DNA of 16,399 bases from DATAFO01 sp046728015 (GTDB lineage Bacteria; Actinomycetota; Thermoleophilia; Solirubrobacterales; 70-9), in contig JBKPDQ010000012.1 in the NCBI GenBank assembly GCA_046728015.1, positions 1 to 16,399 on the forward strand, written 5' to 3'. Shown here piece by piece: positions 6,798 to 13,898 of the stretch; the stretch's first letter is position 1, and each line of letters begins with the position of its first letter. Below the pieces are notes generated by a model, which saw nothing but the letters and a program-made list of their open reading frames with translations, made no database searches and was not told the origin of the DNA. The position numbers and the translations under genes were made by a program.

Positions 6798-6863
6798 ATG
6801 CGGCAGCGAGAACGAGTCGATGGCGCGACGGCAGACGGCTGGTCCTCGTCCAGCGCGGTCGTC
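6798..6863 (+). repeat. Dispersed repeat, copy R1
   Basis: About 66 bases aligning to 8019-8085 on the same strand. Both start ATGCGG.AGCGAG and end CTGGTCCTCGTCCA....GGTCGTC, with looser similarity between. It lies in a stretch without intact genes and shows no target duplication that I can define. Confidence 0.5.
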
Positions 6864-6967
6864 TAGTCCTGGGCCTACGACGCGCTCGTTCGCAGCAGCG
6901 AAAGCAGCAGCCATTCGGCTGCGTGCTCTGGGGGAAACCGCAGTGCCCGGTCGCATGAAAGGCAGTG

Positions 6968-6990
6968 GCGCCGGTTGCGCTGCTGCCTTT
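6968..6990 (+). repeat. Dispersed repeat core, copy R2
   Basis: GCGCCGGTTGCGCTGCTGCC plus two T's is identical to 7990-8011. Here it is followed by a short stretch (TTCCGCAAATGGAG) related to the CCCACAGATGCGGG of copy R3. It abuts the 3' end of the radical-SAM pseudogene. Confidence 0.6.
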
Positions 6991-7044
6991 CCGCAAATGG
7001 AGCATCGAGAGCTCCTGCTCGGCACGCTTCCCCCGCCGCGCGAG

Positions 7045-7390
7045 CTAGATCCGGATGCTCGTGGTCTGCACCACGAGGTGGCGCACGATCAGGCCGCGAC
7101 GCGCCATGCCATGCTCGTCGAGCACCAGCTCGCCGACGTGCCGGTGCATCTGCGCAGACTGTGGCGGGCGACATCGGGATAGTCGCGCTTGGCGAGGTAG
7201 CGGCGCGCGAGCTCGCTCGATACCACAACTTGAAATCGGGGCATGTGGACGCGTCGAGCACGCCGTCCATCAACGCGAGGCGGTCTGAGCTGTCGATGGC
7301 GCTCGTGTTGTCGACGATCGGCAGCCGCAGGCCCAAGCGCCCTCGAGGATCCGCGGCACCACGTGCTCGGGGGTGACCCACGTGACGTTG
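7045..7390 (-). pseudogene. Radical SAM protein (PflX/COG1313-like), fragment in four frames
   Basis: Four consecutive minus-strand pieces in different frames rebuild the middle of a PflX-type radical SAM protein: NVTWVTPEHVVPRILEG (about 7340-7390); LGLRLPIVDNTSAIDSS with LMDGVLD and PDFKLW (about 7230-7345); SSELARRYLAKRDYPDVARH (about 7165-7235); and MHRHVGELVLDEHG with ARRGLIVRHLV (7149 down, stop TAG 7045). Intact relatives have the same order, with YNTSAYDS, YMPDFKLW and MHRQVGD. The N-terminal CxxxCxxC cluster region and the C-terminal end are missing, so the gene is truncated at both ends and frameshifted at least three times. It is dead. The intact family is annotated as related to pyruvate-formate-lyase activases, of uncertain function. 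Confidence 0.8.
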
Positions 7391-7452
7391 GCTTGACCGA
7401 GCTTGTGCCAGACGTTACGTTCATCGCTCCGGACACACCAAGGGGGGAACGA

Positions 7453-7725
7453 ATGCGCAGGTTCATCCTCGTCTTGCTCTTGGCGAGCGGGTTGGCGACA
7501 GTCGGGGCCGTTCCCGCCAGCGCCGACCACGTCCCGCCTCACCAGCACTTCCTCGTCACTCCGGACGGCACGAGGATCCCAGTGGGACCCGATGCCTGCC
7601 TGTTCGGACCCAGTGGAGCGTTCGACGAGTTCCACTTCAACATTCACTTCGGGACGCCGAACCTGGAGGCGTTCCGGCAGCCGAACAACCCTGTTTCGTT
7701 CGTCGCTCCGGTGCCCTGCCCGTAG
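7453..7725 (+). CDS. Small secreted protein, unknown function
   Basis: A 90-residue protein. Residues 1-25 form a clear Sec signal peptide: MRRF, a hydrophobic core ILVLLLASGLATVGAV, and cleavage after PASA. The mature part, about 65 residues, starts DHVPPHQHFLVTPDGTRIPV. It is rich in His, Pro and Phe and has two cysteines (DACLFG and the penultimate residue, PVPCP) that could form one disulfide, plus FHFNIHFG in the middle. The ATG at 7453 follows a very strong Shine-Dalgarno (AGGGGGG, 7441-7447). A perfect hairpin terminator lies 32 bases past the stop. Expression signals are better than those of most neighbours, so this is a real, monocistronic gene. I do not recognise the family; the His content could suggest metal binding, but that is a guess. 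Confidence 0.85.
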   Translation: MRRFILVLLLASGLATVGAVPASADHVPPHQHFLVTPDGTRIPVGPDACLFGPSGAFDEFHFNIHFGTPNLEAFRQPNNPVSFVAPVPCP

Positions 7726-7757
7726 AGGGACGGAGTAGGCGACCGAGGCCGATTGGG

Positions 7758-7792
7758 AGAGCGCCGCCCGGGGACTCGACGGGCGGCGCTCT
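7758..7792 (+). terminator. Hairpin terminator of the secreted-protein gene
   Basis: AGAGCGCCGCCCG pairs perfectly over 13 bp with CGGGCGGCGCTCT around a 9-base loop, 32 bases after the stop at 7725. Only a short T-poor tail follows, as is common for high-GC actinobacterial terminators. Confidence 0.8.
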
Positions 7793-8429
7793 TCGTGGCC
7801 GAGCGGGCCAAGAGAGCGGGTCGCTCGCGCGAGCCCGGGTCGCTGATCTCGACGGAAGGAGTAGCCCGCGGAGCGCTTCCGATGATCCGCTCGCTAGCGC
7901 GTCGGACGACGAGCAGCAGTCCGCAGGCCGGCGAGCGACCGCGACTCTCAAGGAGCGCTCACGAGTGCTCCTGAGCATGGAATCCGATAGCGCCGGTTGC
8001 GCTGCTGCCTTCCCACAGATGCGGGAGCGAGGTGGGAGCCGATCGCGTGTCGACGGAGGCCTGGTCCTCGTCCATTCCGGTCGTCCGATGCTCGACGTGC
8101 GAGACGCTCGCAACCGCAGCAAGAGACAGCGCGCTCAGGCCAGCACGGCACCGCCACCCGCGGCCTCGTTCGCAGGGAATCGGCAGGGCGGCCGGCGCTG
8201 GTGCGTTTTGACCCGCCGTGGACGAGAGCAGCGAGGATGTCCGTGCCTCGCTCGGGTCACATGGCGAGGGTCAGCGGGCGAGGCTGCGCAATACGCGGTC
8301 CGGGACGGGCACCATCGGGTCTCAGTGGTAGCGGATCGTCGCGGCGAAGGGGAACGCTAGAGCCCTGCCCCGACGGCCAACAGCGTCGCGACCGCGAGGG
8401 CGGCACGGAGGCGCGAGGGTGACGGGAGG
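7793..8429. other. Intergenic stretch with dispersed repeat
   Basis: No convincing gene. It holds repeat copy R3 (7989-8085). Close to the copper operon, on the minus strand, an open frame from about 8440 to TAG 8356-8358 encodes a hydrophobic stretch (LRAALAVATLLAVGAGL). This may be the lost membrane tail of the upstream cupredoxin protein. Confidence 0.5.
7989..8085 (+). repeat. Dispersed repeat, copy R3 (longest)
   Basis: Contains both halves seen separately elsewhere: the GCGCCGGTTGCGCTGCTGCC core (as at 6968-6990) and, 20 bases on, the ATGCGG...GGTCGTC unit (as at 6798-6863). A weaker relative may lie on the minus strand at about 12740-12836 (CAAATGCGCGAAG ... CTCGTCCACAGTGC). Confidence 0.55.
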
Positions 8430-9347
8430 CTAGCGTGCGTGGCCGCCGTGCCCAGCGCTTCCGTCCGAGCCGGCACCGCCGGGCAGGAGCCTGTCGGGGT
8501 CGCGTGCGGGCCTGCCGGCCGGTAGCTTCACGACGCCGCTGTGCACCACGGCGGGCCCCCGGCGGGTGCGACGGAGGACCACGCGGGCGAGCCTCCGCGG
8601 TTTCGCAGGTAGCCTGAAGGCGGCGTGCCCGTGCGCGTCGAGCTTCGCGTGGCGTCTCGCACGCCAGCGGAAGTGCCAGCGCGAGTACAGCTCGAGCGTC
8701 GCCGTGAAGCCCGTCACCGACGGCATCGTGTGCACGTGCACGATCGCGTGCCGACCCTTGCGTTCGACGTGGACGTGGACGTCCACGCGCGCCGTGATCC
8801 GGGGCGTTACGACCGGGCTCGGGCCCGCCGGAGTGGTCACGCGGTAGCTCGCGCCCTCGACCGCCGGCACGGTCGTGGTGAACGTGCCGCCCGGCGCGGG
8901 CGCGGCTCCGGTGCCGACCGCGCTCCATGCTCCGCTCGAGACCGACTGCTCGACGCCGACGTGCGCGGTCCCGGCCCTGGTGCGCCCCGACAGCGTCAGA
9001 CGCTCGCCCGCCAGGACGCCGTCGGGAGCGGCGACGAGCGTGGCGGGTACGACGTCGAGGTTGCCGCGCATGAACGCGTGCAGCGTGCACACGAACGGGT
9101 AGCCGCCCGGCTGGTCGATCTGCTGCGTCCACGACGTGAAGCGCGCCACCGGGCCGGAGCCGAACGGGCCAATCAGCACGTCGTGCGTCACGAGGTCGCT
9201 GTTGCGGAAGAGCACGACGTCGCTCGCGACCATCGTCGAGCGCGGCGGGTCGAAGAACTTGCCCGGCATGCTGATCGTGGTCGTTTCGGCCCACGCGCCG
9301 GCGGGCGCGGCGAGCAGCAGCGCTACGGCAGCGGCGGCGCGGCGCAT
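8430..9347 (-). CDS. Secreted cupredoxin-domain protein with His-rich C-terminal extension
   Basis: 305 residues. Signal peptide 1-20 (MRRAAAAVALLLAAPAGAWA). A plastocyanin-like domain occupies about 21-105. Its type-1 copper ligands appear as His55 (THDVLI) and Cys87-x2-His90-x2-Met93 (FVCTLHAFMRG), a compact C-x2-H-x2-M loop. Residues 106-275 look like beta-sandwich repeats with a His cluster (VHVHVERKGRH, IVHVH). The end is Gly/His-rich (SAGHGGHAR). The ATG at 9347 overlaps the oxidase stop as TGATG, so translation is coupled. A blue-copper electron carrier or copper-delivery partner for the oxidase is the natural role. The next frame past 8440 encodes a membrane-anchor-like tail, so the 3' end may have suffered a frameshift. 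Confidence 0.88.
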   Translation of the reverse strand: MRRAAAAVALLLAAPAGAWAETTTISMPGKFFDPPRSTMVASDVVLFRNSDLVTHDVLIGPFGSGPVARFTSWTQQIDQPGGYPFVCTLHAFMRGNLDVVPATLVAAPDGVLAGERLTLSGRTRAGTAHVGVEQSVSSGAWSAVGTGAAPAPGGTFTTTVPAVEGASYRVTTPAGPSPVVTPRITARVDVHVHVERKGRHAIVHVHTMPSVTGFTATLELYSRWHFRWRARRHAKLDAHGHAAFRLPAKPRRLARVVLRRTRRGPAVVHSGVVKLPAGRPARDPDRLLPGGAGSDGSAGHGGHAR

Positions 9348-10309
9348 CACGGCCGCACCCTGTAGAGGCCGATCATCCCCTGCGCCATGTGCGTCTCGAC
9401 GTGGCAGTGGTAGAGCCAGGTGCCGGGCGCGTTCTCGCGCCAGCGCACGCGGAATGACTCCGCAGGGCCGAGCCCGCGCGTGTCCTCCGGCGTGCCGCCG
9501 TCGGTGAGCCAGCGGTGGCCGTGCACGTGGAACGTGTGGAACTCGTCTCCCATTGCCATCACGTTCCACTGCACGTCCTCCCCGACGCGGGCCTCGAACA
9601 CCGGCGTGTTGCCGACGAACGCGCGCCCGTTGATGGTCTGGAAGCCGTGCCAGGGCGCGAACGCGACGACGTACTCGCGGTCGGCGCGGACCTCGTCGCG
9701 TCCGGCGATCGAGAGCCCGCCGAACATGCCGCCCGCGATCGACTCCTCCATCGAGACCGAGTGGTCGTGGTAGGGCCAGAAGCCAGCAGAGTCCGGCCCG
9801 GCCCTGAGGCGGTAGGTGAAGCTCGTGCCCGGCTTGACCGTGCCGCCCTTGCCGGAGAACAGCGGCAGCCAGATCCCGTCCGACGACGGCTTGTACTCGA
9901 CGCCGTGGAAGTGCATCGAGTGAGCGCGCCGGCGTAGCGTGTCCATGTTCTTGAAGTGGATCCGGAGCCGGTCGCCGACGCGCGCGCGGATCAGCGGGCC
10001 GGTGAACCTGCCGGCGTTGGCGCCCACCTCGTACGGCAGCCGCAGTGGCCTGCGCCAGCCGCGCGTGTAACGGCGGTAGACGACCGTCGGGAACGTCGTC
10101 GCCCCGGGGCCGAAGCGGGTGCCGTGGAGCACGTCGCGGCCGTTGGGCACGGCGTTCCACTTGGCCGGCGCGGCGCCCACCCAGACGTGCCGCGTAACGG
10201 CGGACGCGGTGGAGGGGCCGAGCACAGCCGCGAGGGCCGGCAGCACGATCGCCGCCAACCCACCGCGGAAGTGGCGCCGGCCCCGCCCGGTGGGCAGGAC
10301 CGATCGCAT
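9347..10309 (-). CDS. Two-domain multicopper oxidase (laccase-like), secreted
   Basis: 320 residues with all copper-binding motifs: SMHFHG (His133, His135), YHDH (His181, His183), HTFHVHGH (His258, His261, His263, His265) and HCHVETHMAQGM (His301, Cys302, His303, His307, Met312). This is a complete set for one type-1 and one type-2/3 trinuclear centre. The length fits two-domain enzymes, which assemble as trimers and reduce O2 to water while oxidising phenols or metal ions; the substrate here cannot be read from sequence. The N terminus GRRHFRGGLAAIVLPALAAV resembles a Tat signal, apt for folded copper proteins, with cleavage near TASA. The gene starts 6 bases after the first cupredoxin's stop and overlaps the next gene by one base. 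No strong ribosome-binding site, so it may depend on coupling. Confidence 0.93.
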   Translation of the reverse strand: MRSVLPTGRGRRHFRGGLAAIVLPALAAVLGPSTASAVTRHVWVGAAPAKWNAVPNGRDVLHGTRFGPGATTFPTVVYRRYTRGWRRPLRLPYEVGANAGRFTGPLIRARVGDRLRIHFKNMDTLRRRAHSMHFHGVEYKPSSDGIWLPLFSGKGGTVKPGTSFTYRLRAGPDSAGFWPYHDHSVSMEESIAGGMFGGLSIAGRDEVRADREYVVAFAPWHGFQTINGRAFVGNTPVFEARVGEDVQWNVMAMGDEFHTFHVHGHRWLTDGGTPEDTRGLGPAESFRVRWRENAPGTWLYHCHVETHMAQGMIGLYRVRP

Positions 10310-10315
10310 GCGGCG

Positions 10316-10879
10316 CTAGTTGACGGTCAGCCTGCCCTGCATCCAGGGGTGGATGGCGCAGTAGTAGTAGAGCCTCGAGCCCTTCTTGGCCGTCACCTTG
10401 AACGTGAACGACTTCTGGCCCGGGAAGATGAACGCGGAGTCGCCCGCGACGTCCGGCGTGAACATCGTGTCGACCTCGAGCGTGCCGCCTTCTGGGACCG
10501 GCTGGCCGTTGTCGACGACGGGCGCGCCGGGAGGAGCCTCCTCGTTCTCAGGATCGACCTGATGAGCCTCGCGCAGCTTGGCGTCCACCGGCGTCTCGAA
10601 CTGCTTGGGCAGGTACTTCTTCTCGATGAACGAGATCGTGTGCGGCTCCGGGTCCCTGCCCCGGTTGAGGAGCTTGACCGTGGCGCCGGACTTCACCGTC
10701 TTGTTCAGCGGCGTGAACCGCAGGTCGACCTTGAGGTAGTGCCCGGGCTTGACCGTCGTGCCTCCGACGATGCGGATCTGGTTCTTCTTGCCGGCGGCAC
10801 CCGCCGTGGTGGCTACGCCCGCGGCCAAGAGCCCGAGCGCGGCGACGGCCGCGATCGTGACCGTAAGACGACTTCTCAT
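10316..10879 (-). CDS. Secreted cupredoxin (plastocyanin-like), first gene of the copper operon
   Basis: 187 residues. Signal peptide of about 29 residues (MRSRLTVTIAAVAALGLLAA, then GVATTAGA). The mature protein carries a single cupredoxin fold with type-1 copper ligands His80 (EPHTISF) and Cys174-x2-His177-x2-Met180 (YYYCAIHPWMQG), followed by a closing strand (GRLTVN). The spacing is the same compact one seen in the third gene of the operon. A long Glu/Pro-rich loop (residues 95-130) separates the ligands. ATG 10879 was chosen because AAGGAGG lies 8 bases upstream (10888-10894); the frame is open 15 codons further but without a better site. It probably shuttles electrons to, or copper into, the oxidase encoded 6 bases downstream. 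Confidence 0.92.
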   Translation of the reverse strand: MRSRLTVTIAAVAALGLLAAGVATTAGAAGKKNQIRIVGGTTVKPGHYLKVDLRFTPLNKTVKSGATVKLLNRGRDPEPHTISFIEKKYLPKQFETPVDAKLREAHQVDPENEEAPPGAPVVDNGQPVPEGGTLEVDTMFTPDVAGDSAFIFPGQKSFTFKVTAKKGSRLYYYCAIHPWMQGRLTVN

Positions 10880-10894
10880 ATTGGATCCCTCCTT

Positions 10895-11160
10895 GTCCCC
10901 GAGCAGCCCGCCTCGCTGCGGCATGGATGTGCGGGCGCAATCTAATGCGAACGCACCACGCGAGGTGTACTTCGGGACGATCCTCGACCATCGGCTAGGC
11001 GATTTGCCGGCGGCTCGCAGGCCTTGCCATCGCTCGCGGCGCGCTCACGATCGACGCCATCGTCGATGCGACTGGCGCGCCGTGACGCGTGCTGGGCACG
11101 CCCAACCCAGTCCCGTCGAATCCACCCGGTCGATGATCGAGGCCACGCGCCCGGGCAGGT
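10895..11160. other. Upstream region of the copper operon
   Basis: Contains the operon leader. On the minus strand TAGATT (about 10947-10952) could be a -10 hexamer, but no convincing -35 partner is visible, so I do not call a promoter. No gene recognised. Confidence 0.35.
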
Positions 11161-11414
11161 CCTTCACGCCCTGCAGGAGCTGCGCCAAGTGATCGATGAC
11201 CGGCTGCGCGACGACCTCGGCGGCCGGTATGACCGGCACAGCGCCCAATCCGTCGGCACTGACAAGCTGACGGTCACGTTCACCCTTCGCGCAGCCACTC
11301 ATGCGGACGCCATCGATCGGCTGGACTGGCCGCCGGGACTCTCGCCGAGCTCCTCACGAACAACGCGGTGCCGTCGACCTGTCCGGCGTCGTGCTCGTCG
11401 TTCGCGCTCAGTAA
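11161..11414 (+). pseudogene. Likely remnant of a small gene in shifted frames
   Basis: Three successive plus-strand pieces read like one small protein: ALQELRQVIDDRLRDDLGG and DKLTVTFTLRAATHADAIDR (frame 1, to about 11320); LAAGTLAELLTNNA (frame 2, about 11328-11369); and VDLSGVVLVVRAQ ending at TAA 11412-11414 (frame 3). Alternating strand/helix character, and a hairpin that begins two bases after the TAA, argue for a former gene with two small indels. I do not recognise the family. It could be a chance alignment of open frames in GC-rich DNA. Confidence 0.35.
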
Positions 11415-11415
11415 G

Positions 11416-11446
11416 CCGTGAGACGGTCCGCGTGACCGTCTCGCGG
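11416..11446 (+). terminator. Hairpin after the gene remnant
   Basis: CCGTGAGACGGTC and GACCGTCTCGCGG pair over 13 positions (one G-T wobble) around a 5-base loop. It starts two bases after a TAA stop, the usual place for an intrinsic terminator, though no T-run follows. From its end to 11701 nothing else is recognised. Confidence 0.6.
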
Positions 11447-11701
11447 AGTCTGATCGATCGCGCACCGACCGATAGCCGCGGTTGAGCCTTTGCATACACA
11501 TGCCACTCCTCGTCCTTGGGCGACGCGACGCAGGCATCGCGGAGATGGCTGCTTCGCCCAGGAATCCGGTAGCCAGGCGCGGGTAGGCAGCGAGCCGCGA
11601 CGCACGATGACGGTCGGAACGAGGTCGCGGGCGGGCCTCGTTCTCGGATTGGTTTGCGCCGCTATCAACCCGACGACGGCGTGCGCGGTCCCTTCGCGTC
11701 T

Positions 11702-12667
11702 CTATGGGCCTGTGGCCTCGCCGCCGACCGTCACGCGCTGTGGCTGGTCGGCGGCCTCACGCATCCAGTCGCCGAGTTCGCGGTGCAGCCGTCGTGCGCC
11801 TTCGAGCGCCCCGGTCATCTGGAGGAAGCCGTGGATCATCCCCCGGTAGCGGCGTAGCTCGACCGTTACGCCGGACTGGCGCAGACCTTTGGCGTGGCGT
11901 TCGCCGTCGTCGCGCAGCGGGTCGCATTCTGCAGTCACGATCAGCGTGGCGGGCACGTCGCCGAGGCCGGCGTCGAAGAGGGGCGACACGCGCGGCGCGC
12001 GCCGGTCGACGCTCGGCGGTAGGTACTGGTCGAAGTACCACCGCGACTTCTCGCTTGAGAAGCCATAGCCCTCGGCGAACTCGTCGTAGGACGCTGAACT
12101 CGCGGTCGCGTCGAGCATCGGGTAGATGAGCACCTGAAAGGACGGAGGCGTGCCCTCGCGGGTGAGCGCGTGGGTGACGGTTGCCGCGAGGTTCCCGCCC
12201 GAGCTGTCGCCGGCCACAGCGGGGGGCGTCTGCGACGTGCCGAGCGCAGATGCCTCGGCGCTGAGCCACCGTGCTGCGGCAAGCGCGTCGTCCGCCGCGG
12301 CAGGAAACGGATGCTCGGGGGCGAGTCGGCACTCGGGCGATACGATCAGGCAGCCGCTGGCCAGAGCCAGCTCCCGCAGAGGCGCGTCGTAGCCATCGCG
12401 GCCGATCACGAAGCCGCCGCCGTGCAGGAACAGCACCGAATGTAGCCGTCCCGGACGCGGCCGGTACACACGCACGGCCAGCGTGCCCGCCGGACCGGGG
12501 GCCTCGACGTCCTCGAGCGAGAACAGCTCGCCGGGCGTCCGCTGAAGATCGAGCACAGCGAGCTCGTCCTCGCGGACGGCTTCCGCCGTCAGCTCGCTCA
12601 CCGGCCTGGCCGGGCTGGCCGCCCACCGATCGAGAAGCTCGCGGACCTCGGAATCAAGCTCGGTCAC
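11702..12667 (-). CDS. Alpha/beta hydrolase, HSL (hormone-sensitive lipase) family esterase
   Basis: 321 residues with the complete HSL signature: oxyanion-hole HGGG at 82-85 (FLHGGGFVIGR), nucleophile GDSSGG with Ser155, Asp249 (AECDPLRDD) and His279 (MIHGFLQM). The family hydrolyses carboxylic esters of short to medium acyl chains in the cytoplasm; the true substrate is unknown. Start GTG 12667 was chosen because homology begins close to TELDSEVRELLDRWA. The frame stays open about 600 bases further upstream, but that extension is Arg-rich and overlaps the MOSC gene. The ribosome-binding site is weak (GTAGAG). It stands alone: 340 bases separate it from the MOSC gene. A second, divergent HSL enzyme is encoded at the right edge. 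Confidence 0.9.
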   Translation of the reverse strand: MTELDSEVRELLDRWAASPARPVSELTAEAVREDELAVLDLQRTPGELFSLEDVEAPGPAGTLAVRVYRPRPGRLHSVLFLHGGGFVIGRDGYDAPLRELALASGCLIVSPECRLAPEHPFPAAADDALAAARWLSAEASALGTSQTPPAVAGDSSGGNLAATVTHALTREGTPPSFQVLIYPMLDATASSASYDEFAEGYGFSSEKSRWYFDQYLPPSVDRRAPRVSPLFDAGLGDVPATLIVTAECDPLRDDGERHAKGLRQSGVTVELRRYRGMIHGFLQMTGALEGARRLHRELGDWMREAADQPQRVTVGGEATGP

Positions 12668-13007
12668 GGGGCGGCACTCTACGGGGGTGGTGAGCGCGAC
12701 TCGGCTGGCTGCCGCCTCGCCCGTCGAGCGAGCGCGACGTGCGCGCCGGCACTGCACTGTGGACGAGCCGCGGGCGCCTCGTCCGGATCTCGACCCGCGC
12801 CTCCTCTTCGCGCATTTGCGATAGCGCGACTCCCATCGGAACCGCCCGAACCCGACTGCTCCTGCTCGTCCGCGCGAGCGTGAGGCACGCGGTCGCGAAG
12901 ATGCTCGGGTCCTCGCGATCGCAGCAGCGGTCCCGTGCACAGCACAGTTGCCCAGGTGAACCGTGGGGGTGGGAGCCAGGCGGCGGAGCTCGCCGAGGTC
13001 GGCGCGC
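12668..13007. other. Intergenic stretch between MOSC gene and hydrolase
   Basis: No gene recognised. On the minus strand near 12740-12836 it may hold a diverged copy of the dispersed repeat (CAAATGCGCGAAG then CTCGTCCACAGTGC). Confidence 0.4.
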
Positions 13008-13898
13008 TCAGGCCAGGCTGACGCTGTCGTCCTTGCGGACCGTGCCCGTCGCCTCCGCGACGGCGTAGACCCCGGCGCAGGGGTAGAGCGCACCCGCGAC
13101 GTCGATCCTGTTGTGGCGGGCGAGGGCCTTGAGGACTTGGGGGTCCCTCGGGAGGTCCTCCTGCGGAAGGCCCGGCATGCAGCAACGAGGATCTGGCAGG
13201 GACACGGCGAGCTGTACGTCGTCGCCGATGGCGAGCGTGCGGCCGAGCCATCCGTTCTCCACGAATCCACGCTCGGCGGTATCGACGATCACGTTCATCC
13301 GGAACCGGCGGACGTCGAAGCGGCTCTGTGGTTCGAGGTTGCCCAGCTGGTCCAGGGTCGAAGTGGTGAGGACGCTGAGCGGGTAGAGGTCGAAGAACGA
13401 GTCTTCGGGGACGGCGGAGGGAAGCCCCCGCTCGTTGAAGAACGCCGCACCGAGCCGCGCTTCGACGACCTCGTCGCGGTGTCCGTCGGGATCGTAGTTC
13501 TCTAGGTCAGGGTGGTACTGATCGATCGTGTAGCCGTTCTGCGCGGCGCGCGCCAGCTCCACGTCGCGCCCGAAGAAGCGCGACAGGACGGCGTCGACAT
13601 CCGCCGCGTCGCTCAGGACCGAGTTCCCGTCGGCGAGCTCGATCCGCACCGGTGGAAGCTCGTCGCCTGGGCCCGGCGGTTTGACGAAGGCCGCCCGGCA
13701 GTCGAGCAGGTTGGGCCACCGCTTCGAGTGTTTCGCGCTCGCCACCTTGCCCGTTTCCCTGTCCCGGATCGCGTACGCGCGGTCCCCGACGATCCCGCCC
13801 TCGGTCAAGTCGGCCGCGTCGAGCTCCTCACCCAGCATCGACTTGACGGGGAACCGCCACAACGCCCGGACCGTGCCAACCGGCTCGCTCGAGCTCAT
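13008..13898 (-). CDS. MOSC domain protein (MOSC_N plus MOSC)
   Basis: 296 residues. The N-terminal MOSC_N beta-barrel covers about 5-100 (GTVRALWRFPVKSM, GIVGDRAYAIRD). The catalytic MOSC domain follows, with SRFDVRRFRMNVIV at 192-205, GWLGRTLAIGDDV, and the conserved cysteine in DPRCCMPGLPQEDLP (Cys239, preceding Cys240). YPCAGVYA closes the domain. MOSC proteins bind molybdenum cofactor or transfer sulfur through that cysteine; mARC-like members reduce N-hydroxylated compounds. ATG 13898 is supported by AGGAGGG at 13904-13910, five bases away; the longer open frame upstream lacks any similarity. No cofactor-synthesis or oxidoreductase gene adjoins it, so its partner is unknown. The doubled cysteine is slightly unusual. 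Confidence 0.9.
   Translation of the reverse strand: MSSSEPVGTVRALWRFPVKSMLGEELDAADLTEGGIVGDRAYAIRDRETGKVASAKHSKRWPNLLDCRAAFVKPPGPGDELPPVRIELADGNSVLSDAADVDAVLSRFFGRDVELARAAQNGYTIDQYHPDLENYDPDGHRDEVVEARLGAAFFNERGLPSAVPEDSFFDLYPLSVLTTSTLDQLGNLEPQSRFDVRRFRMNVIVDTAERGFVENGWLGRTLAIGDDVQLAVSLPDPRCCMPGLPQEDLPRDPQVLKALARHNRIDVAGALYPCAGVYAVAEATGTVRKDDSVSLA

Noticed and set aside
8257..9294. Minus-strand 345-codon open frame
   Set aside because: It is the shadow of the cupredoxin gene in another frame: Arg-rich, no signal peptide, no domain.
9348..10160. N-terminal extension of the third copper-operon frame up to 10160
   Set aside because: It runs antiparallel in frame to the verified oxidase gene; a clear signal peptide starts at ATG 9347.
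10900..10990. Promoter of the copper operon with TAGATT as -10
   Set aside because: No -35 element at a proper distance matches any actinobacterial consensus I know; too weak to call.
12668..13270. N-terminal extension of the hydrolase frame up to 13270
   Set aside because: The extension is low-complexity Arg/Ser/Pro and overlaps the MOSC gene; esterase homology starts at GTG 12667.
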